Origin: Anseongella ginsenosidimutans
GTDB taxonomy: Bacteria; Bacteroidota; Bacteroidia; Sphingobacteriales; Sphingobacteriaceae
Assembly (NCBI GenBank): GCA_029268045.1
Contig: JAJUHF010000001.1
Span: forward strand, 1 to 64,000
DNA length: 64,000 nt
Direction: 5' to 3'
Shown here: positions 41,419 through 50,630 of the stretch, one piece after another
Layout: every line of letters starts with the position of its first letter
Numbering within the stretch: the stretch's first letter is position 1
Made by a program: the position numbers and the translations under genes
Notes under the pieces: model-generated
What the model was told of the DNA's origin: nothing
What the model saw: only the letters and a program-made list of their open reading frames with translations
Databases searched by the model: none

Positions 41419-41457
41419 TCGATCTTGCTATGTTTTGGATTAACTACTGTGGCCGGC

Positions 41458-43080
41458 CTACCAATCCGGGTTTTGTTCCAACTTCGGATTTTTTTCGATT
41501 TCCCGTTGCGGAATAGGCATAAAGTACATTTTCTCCTGGAAAATGTAGGGGCCCTGTGTCACCGGCTTGGTTTCGTACGTATAGGAACCGTCGTCATGCC
41601 GGGTGATATGCATGGCATGAAAGCGCTTCCCATTCAATTTTTCAATGGCCGTTTTCCATCTTCGCAGGTCCCAATAGCGTTTTTGCTCGAAAGCGAGTTC
41701 AATGTACCGCTCGTGCCGGATCCGTTCCCTCATTTCTTCTTTGCTGAGGTTATCTGGCAACTGATAAGGATTTAAACCGGCCCGCTCCCGGATACGCTCC
41801 ACCGCCTCGTAGACGCTTTGATCGGGTGCCGCCAAGGCTTCGTTCCGGGCTTCCGCGTAATTGAGCAAAACTTCGGCAAAACGAAGTTCAAGCCAGTTCT
41901 GATCGCTCCCTGAGCCGCCATAATAATCCTTGTTGCTTTCATCCGTCCCTTTCCGCATTAAATAGCCTGTTATGGTGGCATAGGGTTGATTAATTCCATC
42001 GATCGGCGCTCCCACATACATGTACACCGGCAGCTCCTGGAATCCAAAGGTTGAGCCATTGACAATCAGCGTTGCATCGAAACGAGGGTCCCTATTCTGA
42101 TAGGGATTAGCCGGATCGTATCCCGACCCGGGTTCACCGATCGCTTTTCCATTTTTCATTTCAAAAGCATCCACGAACTCCTGCAGGGGACTTCGACGAA
42201 CAGCATCTTGCCGGGACCTGGAATCAGGCATGGCCCAGGAATCCCATCCATGCTCTCGGTACGGCCGTAGGAATTGGACACTGAACACCTCTTCCCGGTT
42301 ATTCTTTTCCAGCATAATGGTACGGAAATCTGGATGCAATCCGTATATCCCCGCATCAATCACTTCTTTATTGATTAGTGCCGCCTTTTCCCATCTGCTT
42401 TTGTCTCCTGTGGGGTTATATAAGGGGCTGGCCCAGAAAAGGCAAACTCTGCCCAGAAAAGCTTTTGCCGAATATTTATTGGCTTTCCCCACGTCAATGT
42501 TCACATCGCCATACGTTTCGGGCAACAGATCGATGGCCGATGTCAACTCGCTGATGATGAATTCAAAGCACTCATCGAGGCTTTTCCGTTCTACAAACAA
42601 ATCGTCAGCAAGCGATTGGGGTTCCGTAATAAGAGGGACACCTCCATACCTTTTTACCAGGTTAAAATAATGCATGGCCCGAAGGAACTTGACCTGACCC
42701 GTCAGTTCAGACCTGGTCTCCTCGTCCACTGGTGCGCCGTCTGCTTTACTCAGAAACATATTGGTTTTTCTGATGGCCGCGTAGGAGTAGTCCCAATTAT
42801 CCATGGGATTGTTATCGGGGAACCACTGGCCTTCTACCACGTTCCGTGGAGCGCCGCCCCAGTAGCTTCTGGATTCGTCGGCGATGTTGTCGTAGAGGTC
42901 GTGATCAAAAGAGGGCACATCGGCGTATAATTGATTGACAAACAACTGCATTAAAGCAGGGTCTTCAAACACATCTTCTTCCGGAATGGCATCGGGAGCC
43001 TGCCGGTCAAGGAACTCATCCTGACAGGCCGTCAGGCAGGACAGCCCGGTTAAAAACAAAATAATGTGGCGTGTTTTCAT
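41458..43080 (-). CDS. RagB/SusD family lipoprotein
   Basis: LTGLSCLTACQDEFLDRQAPDAIPEEDVFEDPALMQLFVNQLY; KFLRAMHYFNLVKRYGGVPLITEPQ; RFAEVLLNYAEARNEA. Confidence 0.93.
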   Translation of the reverse strand: MKTRHIILFLTGLSCLTACQDEFLDRQAPDAIPEEDVFEDPALMQLFVNQLYADVPSFDHDLYDNIADESRSYWGGAPRNVVEGQWFPDNNPMDNWDYSYAAIRKTNMFLSKADGAPVDEETRSELTGQVKFLRAMHYFNLVKRYGGVPLITEPQSLADDLFVERKSLDECFEFIISELTSAIDLLPETYGDVNIDVGKANKYSAKAFLGRVCLFWASPLYNPTGDKSRWEKAALINKEVIDAGIYGLHPDFRTIMLEKNNREEVFSVQFLRPYREHGWDSWAMPDSRSRQDAVRRSPLQEFVDAFEMKNGKAIGEPGSGYDPANPYQNRDPRFDATLIVNGSTFGFQELPVYMYVGAPIDGINQPYATITGYLMRKGTDESNKDYYGGSGSDQNWLELRFAEVLLNYAEARNEALAAPDQSVYEAVERIRERAGLNPYQLPDNLSKEEMRERIRHERYIELAFEQKRYWDLRRWKTAIEKLNGKRFHAMHITRHDDGSYTYETKPVTQGPYIFQEKMYFMPIPQREIEKNPKLEQNPDW

Positions 43081-43099
43081 TTCTTAATCTTATTACAGG

Positions 43100-46000
43100 T
43101 TAGAACGTCAGGTTTATTCCCAGGTTGAAGGTCCGCTGCTGAGGGTAATAGGTACCGTTGGGATTTTCTATTTCCGGGTCGAACATTTTAAGCTTATCCA
43201 ACAACAACAGATTGGTACCGGAAAGATAGATCCGAAGACGGTGTACGCCGAGGTTTTTTACCACCTGATCTGAAAACGTGTACCCGACATCGGCCGACTT
43301 CAGTCGAATGTAGCTGGCATCCCGCAAATAGAGGCTGGAATTGAGTGAGTTATTCGGATGTGCTCCCTCCCAGGGCCGGGGATATCGCGCATCGCGGTTT
43401 TCGGGAGTCCAGTAATCCAACAGGTCCACAAAGGTGTTCCGGGATCCGTTCATAAAGAAATCACGCGCCATGCCACTTAATAACCGGTTGACTTTGGTGG
43501 CACCCTGGAACAACACAGCGAAATCAAAACCTTTGATAACCCCACCGAAAGAGAGGCCCCCGATAACTTTGGGAGTGCTGTTATCCATCGAAATAATCGT
43601 CTGGTCGTTGGCATCCACTTTCTGATCGCCGTTAATATCTGCATATTTCACATCTCCTGGGCGCTGCCCTCCGTTGAATTGGGGGTAATGCATTTCCACA
43701 TCTTCTTCCGACTCAAAAAAACCAATGGCCTTATACCCGGTAATAAAGCCTAACGGTCTCCCTGTCTGCAACAAATAGTCCGGTATGTTGGCAGGCTCGT
43801 CGAGCGTAATCACCTTGCTCCTGGAAAAGCTTCCGTTCAGGGATACGTAGAAATTCAGGGCGCCCACCTGGTTCCGATGGGTGAAGGCTAATTCGATGCC
43901 TTTGTTATCTACTACCGCGTAGTTTTCCGCCGGCAACCCGGCGCCCAGGGTAGCAGGCACAGACCGGATACGTTTAAGTAGGATATCCGACGTGCGCTTA
44001 TAGAACAGATCCGCGATAAACTCCAGTTTCCCGTTCCAAAGGGTACCTTCCAGACCCAGATCAGCAATAGTAGCCGTTTCCCAAGTCACGTCGGGATTGG
44101 GCAGGATCCCCGGTGCGATACCGGTAAGCGCTTCGTTTCCGGAGACAATGGTTGCAGCACGGGAAAAAGTCTGCAAATACTGGAAGGTGGGTACCCGCCC
44201 ATTGTATACATTCCGGTCATTCCCTACCTGTCCGAGGGAAGCCCGTAGCTTCAGGTGATCGATGAAAGCGAGATTTTGCATATAAGGTTCCTCGCCCATC
44301 CGCCAACCCACGGAGACGGCGGGAAAAAACCCGTATTTCCTGTTATCGGGAAATGCTACCGAGCCGTCACGACGGAAAGAAGCCTCAAAAAGGTACCGCT
44401 GTTTATAGGCGTAATTGACACGAGCCACCGCGCTGCGACGGCCATCATTGAACGATCCTCCACCGCCATCTTTCTGTGCTTCCCCTCCAAAAATAAATTC
44501 ATCCAGGCCTTCCGCCGGGAAGTTGGTACGAAAGGCGTAAAAGTTATTGGATTTGGCGTCAAACTGCTCCAGCAAAAACAAACCGCTGAGTTCATGGTCT
44601 GCAAAGCTCCGCGTATATTCAAGCGACAGGTTCAACGTGGTTGTATTGTACTCGTCCAAGCCCTGATAAAGCGCTGTTTTCCCATTCCAGCCGCCATAGG
44701 GATAAATCTCCAGCGTATTCCCTTCTTCGTCCTGGCGGTTCATCAGAATGGGTACGTTGTAATTTTTATTGTTTGCATATTCCCTGCCGAACGAAGCTTT
44801 GCCCGATACCGACATTCCCGGCAGAAACGGAAGCGCTTGCTTCAACGAAAGCGTGGTCTGCAGAATATTCGTTTTTGTATTATTATAACCCGTTTTGATC
44901 TCCTCAACGGGATGTTGTTCGTGGGTATAATAGATTGTTCCGTCCGGATTGTAGGCCAAATCCATCGGATAGGCTGCTACGATGTCGTCAAAAATCGCTT
45001 CGGGCGAATAGGCGCTTTGCCTGCTGTCCCGGGTGGCAGCGTCGAAACTCGCAGAGATCGTCAGGTTGTCGTTTATGTTCGCGTCCACATTGGAACGGAT
45101 GGAATAACGCTGAAAATTGATCCGGTCGTACATTCCGTCCTGGTCCAGGTACCCCAGCGAAAGATAGTATTTAATGGCCTCAGATCCGCCGTTTACGCTG
45201 ATATTCTGTTGGGTCTGGAAAGACTGATCCTTAAGCGTAAGATCATACCAATCCGTCTCCGGGATTACTCCTCTGCGGATATCCTCCAACTCCTGGTCAC
45301 TGTATTGGGGAGGCTTTCCCATATTCTCCACCGCCACATTTTTAGTCACCGCGTATTGATACGCATTCAGCACATCGGGATACCGGGTCGGACTTTGCAA
45401 CCCTACGAAACCGTTATAATTGAACGTGGGTTTGCCTTCGCTGCCCCGCTTGGTGGTTACCAAAATCACCCCATTTGCAGCCCGTGAACCGTATACAGCC
45501 GTCGCCGAAGCATCTTTTAATATCGAGATACTTTCAATCTCGTTCGGATCGATATACTGAAAGTCGCGGACAATTCCGTCTACCACGATCAGCGCACTGT
45601 TATCGCCAAAGGTACTGGCGCCACGAATGGAAATACTTGAACCGGCACCGGGTTTTCCATTCCCCTTCACTGCAATCAGCCCCGGCAGCCTGCCTACCAG
45701 CGCATTGCTCACATTCGTTGCCGACGACTTGAGGATTTCATCGGCTTCGATGGTGGAAACCGAACTGGTCAATGTGATTTTTTTTTGGGTACCGTACCCC
45801 ACCACGACAACCTCCTCAAGGGCTTCCAGGTCCGGCATCAAGGCGATTGTTATCGTCTCTCCGACTTTCACTGTTACCTCTTGGCTCAGGTATCCGAGAA
45901 ACGAAACAATCAGGACCACTTCCGGTTCGTCTACGGCAAGTTCAAAATTCCCTTCCGTATCGGTGGCCGTGCCCTTCAAGGAGTTTTTAATCCGTACCGA

Positions 46001-46447
46001 TGCGCCGGGAAGCGGATCCGTCCCATTCGTTACTTTCCCAATGATCAGATTCTGGACCGCTTCCCGGTCCTCAGGGAGCTTATCCGCCGAACGGACCACC
46101 TCCGACGACTTGAATTCTTCTTCCTCCGCAAGGATGGCATAAACTTGAGGGGAAACACGTTCGAACCGCAAGCCGGCAGACCGCAAAATACGGTTTAGGT
46201 TTTCCTCCAGTTGAAGAGAGCGGTCCACATCCAAACGGGTTGACTTCCCCTCCAAGGTAGCGGCATCGTAGGAAAAAAAGACCTCGTGCATGAGTTCCAG
46301 GTCCTTGAGTAGGGTCCGTAGGTCCCGGGCATCGGGTTCGCCCTTTAGGCGCGTACTTTGCAATCCCCACTGGGCAGTCACCATACCGGGAAGCATCACA
46401 CCGATAAGCAACAAGGTAAATGTCCAGCTTCGTGTAATTGTTTTCAT
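43100..46447 (-). CDS. SusC/RagA TonB-linked outer membrane protein with N-terminal STN (signal-transducing) domain
   Basis: STN-like N-terminus (LKDLELMHEVFFSYDAATLEGKSTRLDVDRSLQLEENLNRILRSAGLRFERVSPQVYAI), CarboxypepD_reg, plug VVVVGYGTQKKITLTSSVSTI, barrel. Confidence 0.95.
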   Translation of the reverse strand: MKTITRSWTFTLLLIGVMLPGMVTAQWGLQSTRLKGEPDARDLRTLLKDLELMHEVFFSYDAATLEGKSTRLDVDRSLQLEENLNRILRSAGLRFERVSPQVYAILAEEEEFKSSEVVRSADKLPEDREAVQNLIIGKVTNGTDPLPGASVRIKNSLKGTATDTEGNFELAVDEPEVVLIVSFLGYLSQEVTVKVGETITIALMPDLEALEEVVVVGYGTQKKITLTSSVSTIEADEILKSSATNVSNALVGRLPGLIAVKGNGKPGAGSSISIRGASTFGDNSALIVVDGIVRDFQYIDPNEIESISILKDASATAVYGSRAANGVILVTTKRGSEGKPTFNYNGFVGLQSPTRYPDVLNAYQYAVTKNVAVENMGKPPQYSDQELEDIRRGVIPETDWYDLTLKDQSFQTQQNISVNGGSEAIKYYLSLGYLDQDGMYDRINFQRYSIRSNVDANINDNLTISASFDAATRDSRQSAYSPEAIFDDIVAAYPMDLAYNPDGTIYYTHEQHPVEEIKTGYNNTKTNILQTTLSLKQALPFLPGMSVSGKASFGREYANNKNYNVPILMNRQDEEGNTLEIYPYGGWNGKTALYQGLDEYNTTTLNLSLEYTRSFADHELSGLFLLEQFDAKSNNFYAFRTNFPAEGLDEFIFGGEAQKDGGGGSFNDGRRSAVARVNYAYKQRYLFEASFRRDGSVAFPDNRKYGFFPAVSVGWRMGEEPYMQNLAFIDHLKLRASLGQVGNDRNVYNGRVPTFQYLQTFSRAATIVSGNEALTGIAPGILPNPDVTWETATIADLGLEGTLWNGKLEFIADLFYKRTSDILLKRIRSVPATLGAGLPAENYAVVDNKGIELAFTHRNQVGALNFYVSLNGSFSRSKVITLDEPANIPDYLLQTGRPLGFITGYKAIGFFESEEDVEMHYPQFNGGQRPGDVKYADINGDQKVDANDQTIISMDNSTPKVIGGLSFGGVIKGFDFAVLFQGATKVNRLLSGMARDFFMNGSRNTFVDLLDYWTPENRDARYPRPWEGAHPNNSLNSSLYLRDASYIRLKSADVGYTFSDQVVKNLGVHRLRIYLSGTNLLLLDKLKMFDPEIENPNGTYYPQQRTFNLGINLTF

Positions 46448-46455
46448 TTTTATGT

Positions 46456-47307
46456 TTATTTAGGTTGTTCTTCCTTGCGGCGAAATTCCACCCTGTTCCC
46501 ATTGCATATGGCATCCAATTGATAGGTCTTCATCAGGGCCTTTAACAAAACCTGTGCGTTATCTGCGGGAAAAGTACCGTTGAACAGCCGGTTGCCCATC
46601 AGGGAATCGGGAAAGGAAACAGCCAGACCGAACTGATCCTCAATCTGTTGGCATACTTCCTTAAGGGGCGTATTGTCAAATAGAAGCTTCCCGTTTACCC
46701 AGGAAAAATACCGGGACGGATCCACCCTGGTTTTCATCGGGTGGCCCTCATTTCCTACTTTTGAAACCATTTCTCCCGGTACCATCCGGATCGCCGCCCG
46801 GTTTTCATATTGCAATTGCACGCTTCCCGAGTTCAACACCACGCGCTGTATTTCACCTCTTGCAAAAATATTGAATTCGGTCCCTAACACGCTTACCTGC
46901 ATCCCTCCCGGAGTACGGACAATGAAAGGCCGGTCATCCACCGTATGGACCACGGAAAACACAGCTTCTCCCCGGATTCTAGCCTGCCGCTTGCGGGACC
47001 ACCATGGATCGTTAAAACGCAGGGAAGAGTTTGAGTTCAATACCACACGGGAGCTGTCTGGCAGTATAATATGTTTCTGTTCCCCGTACCCCGTCGCATA
47101 CGTACGTTGAGAAGAGCGGCCTGAAATCCATATCGTTAGCAGTGCAGCCAGGACTACACTGGCCGCTGCAGCGAGCGTCCTTTTCCAGTTTATCTTAAGC
47201 ATCCCACTTCGTCTTACAGTGATTTGCCTTTTTTTTTCAATGGCATCCTGGAGACGGCTCCATTCCGTGTGGATCTCGTGTTCGTGCAGATCGTCCTCAA
47301 ATTTCAT
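46456..47307 (-). CDS. FecR family anti-sigma factor / transmembrane regulator
   Basis: TYATGYGEQKHIILPDSSRVVLNSNSSLRFNDPWWSRKRQARIRGEAVFSVVHTVDDRPFIVRTPGGMQVSVLGTEFNI. Confidence 0.95.
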   Translation of the reverse strand: MKFEDDLHEHEIHTEWSRLQDAIEKKRQITVRRSGMLKINWKRTLAAAASVVLAALLTIWISGRSSQRTYATGYGEQKHIILPDSSRVVLNSNSSLRFNDPWWSRKRQARIRGEAVFSVVHTVDDRPFIVRTPGGMQVSVLGTEFNIFARGEIQRVVLNSGSVQLQYENRAAIRMVPGEMVSKVGNEGHPMKTRVDPSRYFSWVNGKLLFDNTPLKEVCQQIEDQFGLAVSFPDSLMGNRLFNGTFPADNAQVLLKALMKTYQLDAICNGNRVEFRRKEEQPK

Positions 47308-47389
47308 ATGAGTCGTTTAGGAGGTCTCTGTAACCCATATGAATAAGAGGGAAGGTGTGCTGTTTTTGTAGTGTCGCTTTGAAAAAAAA

Positions 47390-47974
47390 TCAGGTAGACC
47401 AGTTTAGGATTCCGGTGGAAAGAGGTGCTGCAGAACCTGCCACATCCTTGCTTTGCAATTCTTTCCGCAAACTCTTGATGCCCTTGGACACCAGATCCCG
47501 CGCGGTTTGATATTCTATACCCATTACATTCACAATCTGGTCGTAACTCAATTCCTGGCCGTATCGGAGGTAAATCGCTTCCCGGCGTCGATGGGGCAAC
47601 TTATTAAAGGCTTCTTTGAATCGGCTATCGAACAGGAGCTGGGATTCCCTGATAACGAATTGGTCTTCCACCGAAGCTTGTTTGACTTCCGGGATATCGT
47701 CATTGGACAACCTGCTTGCCTGCGCGACTTGTATAATCCGTCTCCGGAAAGCTACCAAGAGATAGTATTTAACCTGTTTTACCGAAGGCAGACGCTCCCT
47801 TCGCTCCCAAAGGTCGAGGAACATTTCATGCAGACAATCCATGACCACTTCTTTATCTGCAAAAATGGTGAAGCCGTAGTTGTAGAGTGGACGATAATAC
47901 CGGTGATACAGATTCCCAAACGCCTCCATATCACCCGTTCTGAATGCGTCCCACAATTGGTCAGCCGTATCCAT
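47390..47974 (-). CDS. ECF RNA polymerase sigma-70 factor
   Basis: Sigma70 r2 (FGNLYHRYYRPLYNYGFTIFADKEVVMDCLHEMFLDLWERRERL) and r4 (LPHRRREAIYLRYGQELSYDQIVNVMGIEYQTARDLVSKGIKSLRKEL). Confidence 0.94.
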   Translation of the reverse strand: MDTADQLWDAFRTGDMEAFGNLYHRYYRPLYNYGFTIFADKEVVMDCLHEMFLDLWERRERLPSVKQVKYYLLVAFRRRIIQVAQASRLSNDDIPEVKQASVEDQFVIRESQLLFDSRFKEAFNKLPHRRREAIYLRYGQELSYDQIVNVMGIEYQTARDLVSKGIKSLRKELQSKDVAGSAAPLSTGILNWST

Positions 47975-48005
47975 GCACCCAATATGTCCAATTAGAGGAC
48001 ACCTG

Positions 48006-48025
48006 CCATCCTGTGCTGTCCTGCT
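48006..48025 (-). promoter_or_regulatory. Regulon direct-repeat box, copy 4 (upstream of ECF sigma/FecR/SusCD operon)
   Basis: CCATCCTGTGCTGTCCTGCT; minus -7-like CATATTGG at 47979-47986 (19-nt spacer). The weakest -7 match jointly with copy 5. Confidence 0.65.
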
Positions 48026-49302
48026 TAAATACCTATACTATAGGGTTTTCGGTATTTCTTTCCAAGCAATTTATTGGCGGCGCGGTTATTGGAACGCTCT
48101 TTAACGGGATCCCATTCCAGCGGGGTACCTAGCTTGTAGGCGATATTGGCCACGTTGCAGATCGAGGCAGACCGATGCCCTATTTCCACATCGCAAACCG
48201 GCAGCTCCCGCGTTTTGATACACTGCAACCAATCCTGATAGTGATTATCGCTTTTATACAGGCGCGTTTCCGTTGGCTTAATGGTCTGGGAGGCGATGGA
48301 CGCCGGATTGGTTTCCAGAAAGGACCGACTAACCTGAAGCTGCCCTTCGGTGCCGTTGAACTCGACCGCCCAGCCCCGATCGAAATCTTCGTGGGTCATG
48401 ACGACCCCGTTTTCATAGTGAAATTGCATCCCCCGCTTGGCGTTCCGATCCGGGGGCGGCACAAATGCCACCGGCCCTGAATGATCCATCTGAAGAGCCC
48501 ACTGGACAATGTCAAACATGTGCGCCCCCCAATCCGAAAGAATCCCCCCGCCGTATTCTTCGTAATACCGCCACATGGGGAAACCATCGAACGATGGCGG
48601 AGGAGCCATAACCGCGTTAAAGGGACGGGCAGGCGCCGGACCCAGCCAGGCGTCCCAGTCCAAACCTTCCGGACCGGGTTCGGCGGGAAGGTCGCAGGGA
48701 ACAGCAGGGTCCCCGACATTCACCCTGACCGATTGAACTTCCCCAATGTATCCGTTCACCACCAGCTCGCATGCATGCCGGAATCGTTCCCAGGAGCGTT
48801 GCATGCTGCCGGTCTGCAGGATCCGCCCGTGTTTGCGGGCTGCATTGGCCATGGCCCTTCCCTCTTGGACCGTATGCGATAAAGGTTTCTCACAAAACAC
48901 GTCTTTTCCCGATTCCATGGCCGCAATGGCCGGGATGGCATGCCAGTGATCGGGAGTCACAATGACGACCGCATCCACTTTTTCCAGTAATTCGTGATAG
49001 TCCGTGTGAGCGGTTGTCGCGTTGTAGGAGGGCCTGCCAAGCTTTTCCGCATACCGCGCATTCAATTGCTTTACAAAACGATCCAGTTTTTGCCGATACA
49101 CGTCGCAGGCGGCGGTCACCCGGCATTCATCCAGTTTCAAAAATTGTCCGGCAAGGCCATGGCTTTGCTTGCCGGTACCGATTATTCCCAAGGTTATCTG
49201 ATCGTTGGGTGCGGTGAAGCCCTTGCCGAGCACGTGTCGGGGAACGATCGAAAACAGGGTGGCCGAAGCCAGCGTGGATTGCAGGAACGTCCTTCTTTTC
49301 AT
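48025..49302 (-). CDS. Gfo/Idh/MocA family oxidoreductase with Tat-like signal (putative periplasmic)
   Basis: MKRRTFLQSTLASATLFSIVPRHVLG twin-Arg signal; ITLGIIGTGKQSHGLAGQF; DAVVIVTPDHWHAIPAIAAMESGKDVFCEKPLSHTVQEG. Confidence 0.92.
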   Translation of the reverse strand: MKRRTFLQSTLASATLFSIVPRHVLGKGFTAPNDQITLGIIGTGKQSHGLAGQFLKLDECRVTAACDVYRQKLDRFVKQLNARYAEKLGRPSYNATTAHTDYHELLEKVDAVVIVTPDHWHAIPAIAAMESGKDVFCEKPLSHTVQEGRAMANAARKHGRILQTGSMQRSWERFRHACELVVNGYIGEVQSVRVNVGDPAVPCDLPAEPGPEGLDWDAWLGPAPARPFNAVMAPPPSFDGFPMWRYYEEYGGGILSDWGAHMFDIVQWALQMDHSGPVAFVPPPDRNAKRGMQFHYENGVVMTHEDFDRGWAVEFNGTEGQLQVSRSFLETNPASIASQTIKPTETRLYKSDNHYQDWLQCIKTRELPVCDVEIGHRSASICNVANIAYKLGTPLEWDPVKERSNNRAANKLLGKKYRKPYSIGI

Positions 49303-49336
49303 TCTACCGGAGGTTTAGGTTTTTATTGCATAAATC

Positions 49337-50620
49337 TTAAAAGAGACCCAGATGCATGGCAGCCCCCAAGGCTGTACCCTCGTGAAACCCAAGCGATTCA
49401 ATGGACAGTCCGGGAAACTCCCGCCGCAGCATGGCGATGAACAGAGGGTTTTTACTGAAACCGCCATCTATATACAGTGTCTGGTGTTTCCCGTCGGTGC
49501 CGGCCGCCAGGCGGACTGCCCGCGCCTGCTTCTTTACCAGCGCCCGCATAAGGGTGGCGTACGCATGCCTGAACTCTTTAAACCGGCGCATATCCCATTG
49601 CTCGAAATCCTCGTCCAGTCCGTTGAGTTCCAAGGTGCTCCATTTTTCGACTTCTTCCCGGTCCCAGCCTATTATTTTGATTGCCGCGGGATGAAAGATG
49701 CTTTCCAGGCGCTTGAGCATTTCATCGTGATAATGTCCCAGGAAAAAGCGGGAAGCACGAACCGTCCCCCCCTGGGGAGTCATGAAATTCAGGCAATCCG
49801 CACGGAGCAGTTCCGGACTCAGCGCTTCGCGGGCATAGGGGTTGAGTGTAATACCCCAGGTACCGGTAGACAGCAGCATAAATGAGCTGGTTGCCCGCTT
49901 CCGATAGGGAATAAGCGCGGAAGAACTATCGTGCAGACCGGTTCCAATGGGCAGGTAATCGCCGCGGAACGGAATGGCGCCATTGAAGGGATCGGTCACC
50001 AGCGGGGGAAACAGCACATCCAGCTTCTCTTCCCTGACCCACCGGTGGTACTGGCCGGCGCTGAAATCCCATAAGCCCGTGTGGCAGCCCACGCTGGTAT
50101 ACTCCGAGCAAAGCTCCCCGCCAAGCAAATAGGAAAAATACTGCGGAAGGTGAAGCGAATACCTGATCTTCCTGAAAAGTTCCGGCCGCATGTATTTCAG
50201 CCAATAGAGCTGAAGTCCGGAATTCAGCATACCCAGCGGAGGGGAAGCGGTTTCGGTCGAAAACCGGATCTCATCCCCGTACTTGGCCCGAAACTCCGCA
50301 AGCAGCTTTTCAGGAAAAGGCTTGAGGTAATTATAGAGCCGGCCAAGGGGCTTTCCCTTTTCGTCCAGGTGCACAAAACTTGCACCGTAGGTTGTGAAGT
50401 TAAGCGCCCGGATGTCAAAACGGCGGTCGTCTTCCAGCTTCTTCCAGGTAGCCTGTACCCAATCGCTCACCTCCGCCAGATTTTCACAGGGGAAGCCGTC
50501 TTCGTCCGTGATTTCGTCAAATTGCCGGGAAAAAGAGTGTACCACCTGGTATTGCTCGTCGAAAAGCAATACTTTTTTATTCGTTTTACCTATATCAAAT
50601 ACTGCAATACAAGGAATCAT
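49337..50620 (-). CDS. FGGY-family carbohydrate kinase (likely rhamnulokinase by context)
   Basis: CIAVFDIGKTNKKVLLFDEQYQVV; LYIDGGFSKNPLFIAMLRREFPGLSIESLGFHEGTALGAAMHLGLF; inside the rha operon. Confidence 0.85.
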   Translation of the reverse strand: MIPCIAVFDIGKTNKKVLLFDEQYQVVHSFSRQFDEITDEDGFPCENLAEVSDWVQATWKKLEDDRRFDIRALNFTTYGASFVHLDEKGKPLGRLYNYLKPFPEKLLAEFRAKYGDEIRFSTETASPPLGMLNSGLQLYWLKYMRPELFRKIRYSLHLPQYFSYLLGGELCSEYTSVGCHTGLWDFSAGQYHRWVREEKLDVLFPPLVTDPFNGAIPFRGDYLPIGTGLHDSSSALIPYRKRATSSFMLLSTGTWGITLNPYAREALSPELLRADCLNFMTPQGGTVRASRFFLGHYHDEMLKRLESIFHPAAIKIIGWDREEVEKWSTLELNGLDEDFEQWDMRRFKEFRHAYATLMRALVKKQARAVRLAAGTDGKHQTLYIDGGFSKNPLFIAMLRREFPGLSIESLGFHEGTALGAAMHLGLF

Positions 50621-50630
50621 CGTGAATTAG

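Noticed and set aside
44255-45487. 410-aa + strand ORF opposite SusC
   Set aside because: Antisense shadow of a strongly supported SusC gene. Similar shadow ORFs at 32060-33166 and 61574-62560 were rejected for the same reason.
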